Source: Neurospora tetraspora (Eukaryota > Ascomycota > Sordariomycetes > Sordariales > Sordariaceae). From it: a DNA stretch of 64,000 nt. The position numbers and the translations under genes are program-made. The DNA lies in NCBI RefSeq assembly GCF_033439725.1, contig NW_026944393.1, positions 124,001-188,000 of the forward strand, given 5' to 3'. This document shows positions 24,901 through 35,246 of the stretch, piece after piece. Position 1 is the first letter of the stretch; every line of letters begins with the position of its first letter. The notes below the pieces were generated by a model. It worked only from the letters and a program-made list of their open reading frames with translations, made no database searches and was not told where the DNA came from.

Positions 24901-25462
24901 CATTTGGGTTTACTCGCCTCGTACCCAATCTCCATCCACATCCGCTTGTGCCCATCCCATACTTAGTAAGTCCTATCTACATCCCCCGAGTAACAAAACC
25001 CCATCCGGGACGTAATTGCCCGCACCACTCGCACGCCCCTTCCACTTTCTCCTTTTTCTCCTACTTTTTCCCGTGTCCCGTATCCAAGGTTAGGTTTTGT
25101 GCATTCAACCCAAATCCTAACCGGCGCAGAAAGTGCATGGGGGCGAATACAATACTAGTATACCACGCAACACCTCAATCTCATGCACCACCGTATAGGT
25201 AATTACTTCATCCCGAGTCTGGCCCAACCTGACTTTTTCTCCGAATCTTGCCACGTTCACATATTTTCCTCCACTTTCGTTTGCCCTCACCTTCATTTTT
25301 ATTGACTCAATATCTTCAGGCTTCTCCAGTTTCGATCCCAAGACACCGGTCAAGTAGGACATCAAACGTTCACTGCCTAGTAGGGTACAACGCTAGGTCC
25401 GACCTCACCTCCCTAATACATATCGATTGTGTACCACACCCGCAAGCGGAAAGGGAGGCGAA
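21964..25462. other. 3.5 kb without a recognisable gene
   Basis: Only short open frames (under 140 codons) without domain features occur. There are homopolymer runs of T near 22,149 and 23,628 and a GATG tandem near 22,015. The last 700 bases are pyrimidine-rich and probably form the promoter and leader of the next gene. I saw no tRNA, transposon ends or strong mutation bias. Confidence 0.5.
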
Positions 25463-28343
25463 ATGCCACCATTAGCCCTTCCCGCCAGAGCCGGCACCAT
25501 GACATCCGGCAACCCCATCACCAATGGCACCGGCGCCAGCACCACCCCCAGCGTCACCAATGATGCCGAAGAAGAAACCCAGATGAACCTCGACGCCACA
25601 ACCTGGGACCAAATCATGACCAAGTACTGGACGTCCACCACCGCCAACCGCGAGCGCGAAGACGCCGAGCTGCGCGAGGCTTTTGCCCGAGAGGAATCCG
25701 AACTAGCCGACCGCCAGCTAAAGCTCAGCCAAGAGCGGGTCAAGCTGCTGGAGCAGCTCAAGGCTGTTGATCAGCAGTGGATGGAGATCGAGGCGCAGAG
25801 GAAGGCCAAGGAGGAGGACACGAAGAGGAGGTATGAGGCGATTCGGGAGGAGCGGGAGAGGGATGATGAGTTGAAGAGGAGGTGGTTTGAGGAGAACAGG
25901 AGGAAGGCTGCATCCGGCGAGCAAGGACAGGACCCGGCAGATTTGGCAATGCTGGCGAAGAAGGCCAGGGGGGTGGTTGCTGTGGTCGGGGGTGAGCCTC
26001 GAGGTGAGGATGGCTCGACTTCGGGATTGCCGTCGCAACGGGAGACGCCGCTGAGAGAGGAGCAGCAACGGCATGCGTTGCCTAGTCGGCCTAGGGAAGG
26101 TGGTAGGACGCCCAGCGAGGAGCAGGACAGGGCACAAGAACTCCAGCAACAACTACGCAATGAACAACAACAGCAGAAGGAGAGGATGGAGAATGGACTG
26201 GATGGAAAGGTCGTGGACATCGACAAACTCCCCAAGGTTTACAATGGTGCAGGTATATGTGTCGGCCATGTGCGGCCCATCAACCTGCGAAACCACTTGA
26301 CCATGCATGTCCAGCAGCAACCGATCAAACGCCATGTCCAGATCCGACAGGGACGAAACTTCACCGCCGAGACGCTGGAAACCATCTACGAACCGAGCGA
26401 CAAGAAGGGCGCCAAGTGGTTGAGCTGTTGGATTCAAGCTACGGGCGATGTTCAGGAAACCCCTTGCGCGTCGTGCACAACGAGGCAAGGTGTCTTCCCG
26501 CAGTGCATTATCCTGGACGCCGAGGGCTTCCCCAGGTGCGGTAATTGCGAGTGGAATCGCCAGGGATGCAGTGGTGCTTCTAAGCATGCAGACCACGAGA
26601 TGGCCGAAGTCAATCAAAAGGTCGGGGACGGAGAGGTGGTTCAGGAAGCTCCCGTTGTTACCAGTGGCTTTAAGGCTGTGAACGGCACATCGACAAGCCA
26701 GAAGACGGCCAAGGTGGTCAGCAGCGTACCCAACGGAGACGAGCAGCCAGCACGATCCAAACTGCCCTCGGGGCGTAAGTCACTTCCGAGCACGCGCAAG
26801 TCTAGTGTACAGCCCGACTCGATTGCCCCTACACCCCTGGAAGGCAGCCCGGCACCCAACGACAGCGATCACACAGAGGACCTCCCTCCCATCAACCAAG
26901 CAGTCCTCGCCCTCCGTGATGACGGAGTTGTTTTTACAGACCCACCTTGCATGCGCGGCGTTCCCCTCGCCAGGATCGGTCCCGACCATCCCTACTGGGA
27001 TCCCGAATGGGTCGCGCTCGAAGAGCCGGTTCAAGCCCAACTAGCGAAGTGGTCAGAAAAGTACGAGAAGTTGAAAAACGAGGGCGGTGCGGCGTCGACT
27101 AAATACCTGGCTGGTCGTCAACAAAATAGGGGCAAGCTGGTTTTGGAATTTCTAGCAAATGGGGAGTTCCACCCCTATCAGCTCATGGCAAAGCACCTCA
27201 TCAACAAAGCCTACACGGGCTATGATAATTTGTACCGCATGGTACAGGTGCTGGAGGAACTCAAGAGATTTAAGCAGCTAGATGTTTCGCCTTCGCAATG
27301 GCTTAGACACAGACTACACGAAATCTACGAAGAGCTGGGCGATAAGTTCAACCTGGGCAAGGCGGTGGAGAACCTCTACTCGGATCCCAAGCTTCGACAA
27401 CTCCGCAGCGAGAGCGGGTTTGGCAACATTGGCCGGCCGAGAGGCTACAAGCCTACGATGGCTGATAAGGGAGAGGACGGGCCAGCTCCTAAGAAGACGA
27501 ACAAGGGGACAAAAAGGAAGGCGGCTGCTCCTGCGGCAGATGACCCTGCCAACCAGTCTTTCGCAGAAGAGCAACTTCGTGTCGTAGACCACCAAGCCGA
27601 CGGAACAGCCCCATCCAAACCCCCATCCTCTCATTCGTCGCCCTCTGCACCAGAAGAACTCGGTCACCCCCATGCGCATCCCCAACCCCCCGCCGCCAAA
27701 CACCACCAACCCTCTCCTTCGGTAACGCTCAAAATTCTCGCTCCGCCCGAAGACCTCTACTACGAAGGCTACACCTCCGACGACTCCTACTCAGGCGATA
27801 AAATCCAAGAAGTCGACTGGCGGTTGCTTCAAGTCCGTCACCGGGAAATGACCACCAACACAGGCATAACACAATACTGGCATTGGTTGGGAGCCGGCGA
27901 GGACCTGACGGGTCGCGGAGAGGAAAATTGCTTCGAACACCAAGTCCTTAAAGACGTCAAGGGCCGTCGCGTGACTTGGGGCGTTTACAAAGAGCCGATT
28001 GATTTCCACTTGAGGCTGGAGGAGATCGAGGAGGTGGTGTATGCGCCTGAGGGAAGCGGGTGTTTGAAGATTCTGATTAGTGTGAAGAAGGATGCACATG
28101 GGGATGAGGAGTCGAGAGGGGATGTGTTGGCTTGGTTTAAAAGGGAGAGGACCAAGAGAAGGTTTTTGAGCTTCTTGGTGAAGAAGGGGAAGAGGGTTGT
28201 TAGGAGTTCTGCGTACGTATCATGCCTTTCTTGGTTTGTGATGTTGTGGGGTGAGGGTGGTTGCTAACGAAGTGAACAGGGCGTACGTCGAGCAAGCCTG
28301 GGATGATATGGACTCGGTTGTCTTGCCGCATGAGGATGAATAG
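25463..28343 (+). CDS. Hypothetical protein with N-terminal coiled coil and cysteine cluster
   Basis: Two exons, 25463-28212 and 28280-28343, giving 937 residues; a second in-frame ATG at 25499 (CACCATGA) has a better context and would remove 12 residues. The 67-nt intron (GTACGT, GCTAAC, ACAG) gives the tail AYVEQAWDDMDSVVLPHEDE. Residues about 60-160 are a charged coiled coil. Around 333-372 lies a cluster of the form CxxC, x~11, C, x~11, CxxC, x6, C, which resembles the DUF3716-type fungal cysteine domain from memory. A second conserved-looking block spans about 490-680 (WDPEW, then a helical region ending GRPRGY). The C-terminal 170 residues look globular. No enzymatic motif was found. 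A zinc-binding nuclear or scaffold role is possible but unproven. Confidence 0.8.
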
Positions 28344-28480
28344 GTTTTTAAATCCTCTGGGGAAACAAAGGACGACTAGATCGAGAACAGCAACGCGAAG
28401 CCAGGAGATGGGAGCAATTCCCTTCGGTCGGCAGTTAAGGGCGGCACACGCAAGTCCGATCAATCCCCTCGTACTCAACG

Positions 28481-28902
28481 ATGATGTCCAGCCATGGGAC
28501 ATCATGGAATACAACGGCTCCTAGACTCTACCAGACCGTGGATGCTTTGAGAGCCTACGAGTGAGTCTACGAGAAGATTGAGAATGGGAAAGCCGAGCCG
28601 GGAGATATGCCCTTCTGTTGGCGGTTGAGGCCTTAGTACACGGCCAAGTCCAATCTGTGCCAACCCGCCCGCGTTCTCGATGGCCTGTTGTACGAGCGTA
28701 AGATGATCGGGTTCCGGCGTCCCACCTCCGCCTCACTGGCTAGAAAAATCCCCAAGGACGGGAAGAGTGGTTCCCCGCAGAGTTTGGCTTTACGCATCTA
28801 GATCATGTGGCCTGCTCGAACTGGGAGTACGAGAACTGCCCGGAGGCATTAGGAGATGAACATGAGATTTTGGTGGCGATTGGCGAGAAAGAGTCGGAAT
28901 AG
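28481..28902 (+). pseudogene. Decayed small gene of unknown family
   Basis: From the ATG at 28481 a coding-like frame runs through segments such as LYQTVDALRAYE, GDMPFCWRLRP, CQPARVLDGLLYERKMIGFR and FTHLDHVACSNWEYENCPEA, ending at a stop at 28900-28902. It is interrupted by two in-frame stops (a TGA at about 28561 and a TAG in LRP*YTAK) and one frame change near 28760. The TAG lies where CAG would read through, compatible with a CpA to TpA change of the kind repeat-induced point mutation makes, but two changes prove nothing. It starts 138 bp after the preceding gene on the same strand. A one-intron model with the GTGAGT at the first stop was tried and does not restore a frame. Confidence 0.55.
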
Positions 28903-30110
28903 AAGAGTGTCAGAAGTTCATGGCACGAAGATGGCGGAGGCTTTGGTTTTTTTTTTTTTTTCCCCTTTTGTTGAGATGTTCTGCTTCACGGCACTCTTGT
29001 TTTGTGTGGCATCGATCGTGGTTTTGCATTTCCTGACTTCCTGGCTTTTTCTGCAGGCGTTGATCTGGAGTTTGGGAGTGTGTTGATGTTTGATTGGTTC
29101 CTCTTCCTTGCATTTGCCTTGGCCTCAACGCCGGGCAGTAGGATATATACAGCGTCAAGGGGGTGGTTTACTGCTTGCTTGTCCAGGCGTTGGTATGGTG
29201 GAAGACTGGTTTAAAAGTTTGTGGAGCGAGGACCGTGGAGAGAGAGTGGTGGTAATTAAGAGTAGCGGAAGTAATAGATGAGGTATCTTGTGCTCGCTGT
29301 TGAATCGTGATCCTGGCGTATGATGACCATGTCATATATGCCCATTTTTGGCTAGTGTTGGGGGGACTGATCCATATCTAGCAAAAAGAACTTTGAGGGA
29401 TCAATCATCTACGCCTGGAAGGTACGTCGTTGGAAGGGGATTGTGAGCATTTCAATCAAGGTTCGACATACATTAGGATGAAGATTATATTAAGAACCTC
29501 CAGGGTACTCTGGTTCTACGCACCCAAAGACGGCCATGCCTGTAGACTGACTCTCTTTCCTAAGCCTCTTTCTTCTTCAACTAGACCGAAGAAATTATCG
29601 CTGAGCGAAAGATGTAGCAGAAAGGAAGGCTTTTATTTTGTCTGTATAGTATCGTATTCCTCTTTACATATCATTCATATGCGTATCGTACATTGCTAGG
29701 ACAGAGGAATAACGGGCACCCGCGTTCCACCTCCGAGCTTGTTTGGACATGACACTACCATGGCTGGCTGTCGCTTCGTTGGCGGGGGGAGACTTCGACA
29801 GCCTGACCGAGCGTACAGAACTTTCTCTTTTTTCGCTGATCCTGAGCAAAGAAATCTCTCCAATCGTCGACGATAGCGGGCATCCTCCTCTTTTCAGCCA
29901 GGGTGTATGTAGTGCTTCTCGAGAATGCTTGGGGGGGTCCTGAACCGTATCCTTCGTCGTCGAGCCGAGCCGAGCGGAGTTTGACAATGCCATGCCGTCC
30001 GTATTCACCAAAGAGTCTTGGTCGCCCGTTCCGCGGCCTTTTCCCTTCTCTACCCTCCCAAGCCCAAACCCAAGCTACTCCGCCCTCAAAACGAAAACGA
30101 AAAGAAAAGC
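28903..30110. other. Intergenic, no gene seen
   Basis: Short frames only. A T-run near 28,948 and the region beyond 29,700 probably include the 3' untranslated region of the reverse-strand mitoribosomal gene that ends at 30111. Confidence 0.5.
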
Positions 30111-30789
30111 TTAAGCCTCCTCCAAACTCCTCCAAGGAATCCCCCCAAACCTAGACAAAGTCTCCAGCTTGCCATCACCGAGCTTAACGTTCGCCGTGCG
30201 AATAACGCGCGGATCGGCCTTCATGGTGCGTCGCACCTCCTCGTGCGTCGCGATGCTGGCGTCGTACCGCATCACGAAGTAGTGGCCGCGCGTGTGGCGC
30301 TGCTGGTTGGTGGAGATGGGACGAGGCAGCAGGAAGGTGCCCCAGTTCTTGATGTCGCGGATCACGCCGCCTTGGTTGAGGATGAGTTTGCCGGCTGTTA
30401 GGACGAGTCTGTTTTTTTCGCGGTATTCGGGTCAGTATTAAAACTCGGGAGGGAGTTCGTGGGAGGTTGTTGAGAGTGCGAGGAGGCCGCGGTCGAGGGT
30501 GCTTGCGGTGGTTGCAACATGGGAGATGGATGGTGGAAGCGAAGTCGGTCGTAGGGAAAAGGAGCTTGAGGTCGGACGTCCGGTGGGAAGAAGGATTAGA
30601 TAGGAGGGTAAACGTACTCCTTCACCTCGGCGATGTTGCCCGGGCGGACCTGTGTAGAAGTTCAATCATTAGCACGTCTGTCTCTCTATCTTCTCCCATT
30701 CCCTTTCCATTCCCTCTTCCATTCATCTTCCCGTTCCCAACTGCCTTCCCAATGGGCAAACTCACAATACCAATAGTCTCATACAACAT
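30111..30789 (-). CDS. mrp17: Mitochondrial small-subunit ribosomal protein bS6m
   Basis: Three exons on the reverse strand: 30789-30766, 30649-30618 and 30408-30111, giving 117 residues. The first exon codes only MLYETIGI and the second VRPGNIAEVKE, so most of the protein is in exon 3. The joined protein shows the S6 pattern: an opening beta strand MLYETIGIVRP, a helix, VIRDIKNWGTFLLPRPI (the strand with the conserved G-x-R/K-x-L-like turn), HTRGHYFVMRYD and a final strand region DPRVIRTANVKL. It is the homologue of bacterial S6 and yeast Mrp17, a component of the mitochondrial small subunit. Donors are GTGAGT and GTACGT. Length is normal for the family. Confidence 0.93.
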
Positions 30790-31717
30790 CTTGTCTGGGG
30801 GGTTGGGCGGTCGGCTCGGGGAAGAAACAAAGACCAAGGATGTTGTTCGCGATGCGATCGAAAGCGCGTATAGTAGGTTGGAACTCTACGTCGATAAGAA
30901 GTTCGGAGCCCCACACACCTGACCCGTTACGTCCAGTGGAAGTCAAAAGGTACCGCTGTGGCTGCTGTTGTGACCGGGCTCAGTGGGCAGCAGGTGTTGC
31001 CGTCAGTGCCGCAGTGCCGCAGCGGGTTGCGGGTGTGCCGCCGCTGGAAATTTTTGTGGGGAATTTGAAGATGGGATTCCATTCTGCCGCGTTTACCGCC
31101 TACCGGATTGGGGTATGTACTTTCATGGAGGGAGGGATGTTGTTTACTTGACTCTTCAACTTCACCTCTCACTAACGACGGTGATTGTAGAAATATCCTT
31201 TAGGTGTATTTATCGTCCCAAGAAGCAGTTCTAGAATCTCTAAAAAGGCTGAAACTGTAACCTATAAAGCGAGGGAAAACACAATTGTCCCAAAACACTC
31301 ATTCTGTCCGCTCAATCACCTCTGAATGGTCCCCATGTGCTTGTAAGTGTATACTCTTATCGGTATTGTGTATCTGGGAATGCGCTGTGTAAATGTATTC
31401 TTTGCTCTTTGTGAACCAACAACCTTCCTTCTTTGACCCCCCGCCCTTTCGAATGCGCCGCTTTACCGGAATGGTAGAAACCTCATCAGAGATGATAAGC
31501 CCGGGCCAGCCTGCCATGATAGTCACGAAAGTCTTGCCACCATCCGCTGGGAATATCATGACCCTCAGTGCTTCTTCTCCTCTTAACCCCTCTCATCCTC
31601 CCTGCAACAAGGCGGAAGAGTCCTCACCAGCATCCTCATAGGCTTCCCCCGCATGATCACATCCACCCACTTGAATTCCCCCTCCCACCCCTCCCACAGA
31701 TGCTCACGAACAACTCT
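30790..31717. other. Intergenic between bS6m and Dcn1 genes
   Basis: Contains the bS6m promoter on the left and the 3' region of the Dcn1 gene on the right. No further gene is supported. Confidence 0.5.
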
Positions 31718-33759
31718 CTAATAATCCTCAACATCCATCCCCTCCCCTCCTCCTGTCCCGGGGGTAGGGGCCTTCGCAATCCCCTCCTCCCTACACCAAA
31801 GCACAAAATCATCAATAACGCCCGGCCACGCCTGATCCTCGTTCCAGAACCCGAGCGTCTCATCCACCATCGTCTTCTCCGCAAACGCCAGCATCTGGTT
31901 CCACATATCCTTGTTGACGCTCCTCGTCCACTTCTCCGCCAGGAACCGCTTCCACGCACCCAGCCAATCCACGTTCTTGCTCTTCCACGGCCGCGGTCCT
32001 GGTGTGTCTGACGACTCGGTACCCAAGAACAAATCCCAGAATACCAAAGCAACGTCCTTCTCCAGCGCCTTTTGGGCAGGTTCCTTACCCAAGCCAAAAG
32101 CGAACTGGTAGACCTTTTTGAAGTAAGCCGGATTTTGGGGCAGGTTTTGGATGCACATCTGGACGTAGTTCCTGTGGTGGGCCGGGTCGGCGGGAATGCG
32201 GTGGTCGAGGTAGATGGAGGACCAGCCGTCGACGAAACCTTGGCGCGAGATTTGGCCGATGGAGTCGGCGCGGACGATCTCGAGGACCACGAAAGCTTCG
32301 ACGTTTTCGATGTTGGCGCCCATGGAAGAGATGTAGGCTTGGGCGGATTCGGCGTCAATGGCGTCGACAGTTTTGCCGGCTCCTGCTGCTGCTCGGTCCT
32401 CGTCTATATGGAGGTTAGTACGAGGGGAATGGAGGGTAGAGGGCAAAGAGACATACCGCCGATCAGACGGTCAAACAACTGATTCAACGCATCATCTGGG
32501 CCTCGTTTCCTTTCCCGGTCGTTCATGTACCTGTAGTCGAAGTAGGGTTAGTCTTCGGTTTTCAACCTGATGAACTTTGTAAAAATAAGCAAGGCATCTT
32601 AAGCCAACACGGACTCTAATTCTGGCGCATTTCTCAAGGCTGAGTTTGATATCCCCGTGGGACCTTTGCGCGGGCCCAATTCCTCATTTCTAGTCGTTAT
32701 GACAGGTTTTGTGGACGTAAGATGCTCCAACTGGAGAGACCCAGCCTCCTTGTCCGGTGTTCGGGGATATCGGGAGTGAGATTGTGACCGCGAGTGGCTC
32801 CCCTCAATCTCAGTCGCATCTTCGCTTGGAGTAGCCGACTTTGCGGGTTTGCGCCCATTCCTCTTTTGGAAACAAGAACCAAACAGTTTCGAGAACATGT
32901 TATTTGGTTCTGAACTTCTTGGTGTGCAAGTGGTAAAAAATGCCTTTGATGGGAAAGGGGTACATCAAGGTTGACCTGGGGGGCTCCACTGGAGACCACG
33001 GTGTGCATCGAAATGCGTGTAGTTGCGTGGTTGCATTCGCGGCGCCTCTCTCATCTCCCGTCTGATGATGTTTTTGGACAAAACAGAAAATAAGGACCCG
33101 GGGGTTGCAGACAGATGCTGACGGTTGACATAGTAAGACATTGTGTCGGGATGCCGATCCCTTGTAGAACTCATTGGTGGTAAACAGCTTAGGGAGTCCC
33201 GATCCGAACGACCGCCTTGGCGGGCTTCGACCCGGCCCCGAAACGAAACCTCTCTCATGCCCCAAGGTATAATTTCGAGGGGATACACACATTGCGTGCT
33301 GTGCGCCGTGCGACATTGCGAATGCACATGGGGGTATAGTCGGTAGTTGCAAGAAGGGACGAGGACGGAAGAAGGGACCTACATATTCGCAGCAAGTTCG
33401 ACACTGTAGTTTGCATTTCGGAGATACTGTAAATCGAGTCCAAATATTAGCTTCTTGCACTCTTGTTCACTCGCACAACGTGAAGGGCTCGAGGGTTAGG
33501 TAGAACTGTGAAGCGAACGAGACGTTGCTGCATAGCGCAAGGTATGTAGGCAACAAGCCCAGTCGGACCGATAGACAGACGGGACAACAGTCTCCGAGGT
33601 CCCTTCTTTGCGACAAGCAACCATCCCTTCCTGTGACATTGTTAAAGGGTTGTATAAACTCACCCGTTGCGCATTCTCCTTGGTCGCGTTGGTAACGGCA
33701 ACAAACTGAGCCACCCTCTGCCTCTGGGTGGCCGTTGAGGGCAACCTAGAGCTACTCAT
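31718..33759 (-). CDS. dcn1: Dcn1, E3-type co-factor for cullin neddylation
   Basis: Four exons on the reverse strand: 33759-33664, 33426-33383, 32530-32457 and 32403-31718, giving 299 residues. Residues 1-55 form the UBA-like region (QRQRVAQFVAVTNATKENAQR then YLRNANYSVELAANMYMND). The DCUN1/PONY domain occupies roughly 85-285, with the recognisable helices FGLGKEPAQKALEKDVALVFWDLFL and WLGAWKRFLAEKWTRSVNKDMWNQMLAF. An acidic tail follows. Dcn1 binds cullins and the Nedd8 E2 Ubc12 and promotes neddylation, activating cullin-RING ligases. Length matches other fungal Dcn1 proteins (yeast 269). The second intron is 852 nt, far above the norm for this window, and contains a 99-codon open frame on the same strand. 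Confidence 0.92.
32599..32898 (-). CDS. Possible 99-residue ORF nested in the Dcn1 intron
   Basis: An uninterrupted reverse-strand frame from an ATG at 32898 to a stop at 32599 codes a hydrophilic, Ser/Arg/Thr-rich protein beginning MFSKLFGSCFQKRNGRKPAK. It lies wholly within the 852-nt second intron of the Dcn1 gene, on the same strand. Composition looks coding rather than random (few rare residues, basic N-terminus followed by Ser/Glu-rich stretch). It could be an intron-nested gene, an alternative first exon or chance. No family was recognised. Confidence 0.3.
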   Translation of the reverse strand: MFSKLFGSCFQKRNGRKPAKSATPSEDATEIEGSHSRSQSHSRYPRTPDKEAGSLQLEHLTSTKPVITTRNEELGPRKGPTGISNSALRNAPELESVLA

Positions 33760-35246
33760 TGTGCTTGTCTTTCAACCTTGTGTGTGTTGTTGGGCTTTCG
33801 TCCTTCGTTTTTCGAGTGCTGGGTGGAGAGGACCGGGGAAACAGGCGCAGTCGAAGGATGGGAGGTTATGCGGAAACGCCGGGGTAGGGCGTTATATCGA
33901 CTTGTGGTTGCCTGACAGAAAAGATGAGAGAGCTTGTTGCTTGTTCGGACACGAGTTGATCTCGGTCGGTTTGTGAGCCCAAAGTCGTCGCGGGGCAGAG
34001 GCCGATAGGCGGGATCGGCTGTTGGTTGGTGATGTGGCAGACGGACGGAGCTCGAAGCGCTGTTGGACGGGTCGTGTTTATAACTGCGCGCAGATATGGA
34101 CCGAGGTTGGGTTGGACTCGAAGTAGCAGTTGTGAAGGTGCTGTGGCCGTGGATTTCGGTTTGTTTTTTTCAGGCTTTCGTCCCTTCTCGCGTCTCGTCG
34201 AAAGATCGGAAGGCGGAGGGGAGAGAGTCTACCTCTAGGCGGGCACTACTAACCAGCGAAGCGGGACGGAGGGGGCCGCGGCGGAGGAACCAAGGAAAGC
34301 CCACTGCAACCACGACCATTCAGCGCTGTGAGTCCCGCTAGGGCGAGGCTGAGAAAAAAACGTCATGGCGGGGGAAGTCGCTGCGACCACAACATGGATG
34401 CAGTGCGGTGCACACCTTCCCGCTACGTACCTTACGGGTACCCGTCCGCTCGTGTCTGCCGCCGCGGCAGTGGTGTCCCCGGGTCTTGGCATGGACCACT
34501 GGATTGGGATGCCCGGACTTCTTTCACGGTCCACCTGCCCTACCGGAGGCCGGAGGTCGGTATTTACACGTGGAGATCGTCACTTACACAACGGTCTTGC
34601 TGAGTTCCAAGTACTTGTAAACAATCCAAGAAGCATGAGCATTAAGTCAACAACTTTATGAAATGAAGGTGAAGAATCTCTTTCAAGGCAGGCATTTTCG
34701 GGGAAACATCATCTCTTGTGCTGTCCAGTACCGTCAACTTCCTACAGAAAGCCCCTACAGACCACACACATACAACTCAACTTGACACAAAGCAATCATA
34801 TGCGAACGCCATAAACATGAGTAACATGACAAGTCATACATGAAGAACCCCAAACCAAAGGTCATCCGATCATACCGTACCCCCTCAATCTTTGCACATG
34901 CCTGGTAGCTGGTATCCCCAAACCTTCCAACCCCCATCATGAAACTGTAACCTTCTTTTCCTTGTCCATAATTCGTCATCAATCTCATCAATATCCGTCA
35001 AGCCCAGTGGACCACCCCACCAGCAGAAACAATCCTCCCTGTTGCACTGGCACCTCTGTCGTTGACGGTGCCGCTTCTGTTGTTCTCGCTCCCTGTAGGC
35101 CTGTAGAAGCTCCATTGCCGATAGCTCGACCTGTGGGCTTTCATCGTATTGCGCCTTCCCATGTCGCCGCCTCTTCTTGGACCACCTACAGTGCAGCCAC
35201 CGCCACCCCGGATGGTCCGACCAAGCCCACGCCCCTCAGAGTTCAC
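33760..35246. other. Region between Dcn1 start and Mvp1 end
   Basis: The left part is the Dcn1 promoter and the right part the Mvp1 3' region. A coding-like open frame on the reverse strand is listed separately. Nothing else is supported. Confidence 0.5.
34885..35115 (-). CDS. Possible small Cys-rich ORF downstream of mvp1
   Basis: A 76-codon reverse-strand frame starting MELLQAYREREQQKRHRQRQ and containing CQCNREDCFCWW, then a charged stretch and WKVWGYQLPGMCKD. The same frame stays open upstream of the ATG for about 40 more codons of coding-like sequence, back to a stop close to the mvp1 stop codon. It may be a small independent gene, a decayed gene or a chance frame in the mvp1 3' untranslated region. 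No family was recognised. Confidence 0.25.
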   Translation of the reverse strand: MELLQAYREREQQKRHRQRQRCQCNREDCFCWWGGPLGLTDIDEIDDELWTRKRRLQFHDGGWKVWGYQLPGMCKD

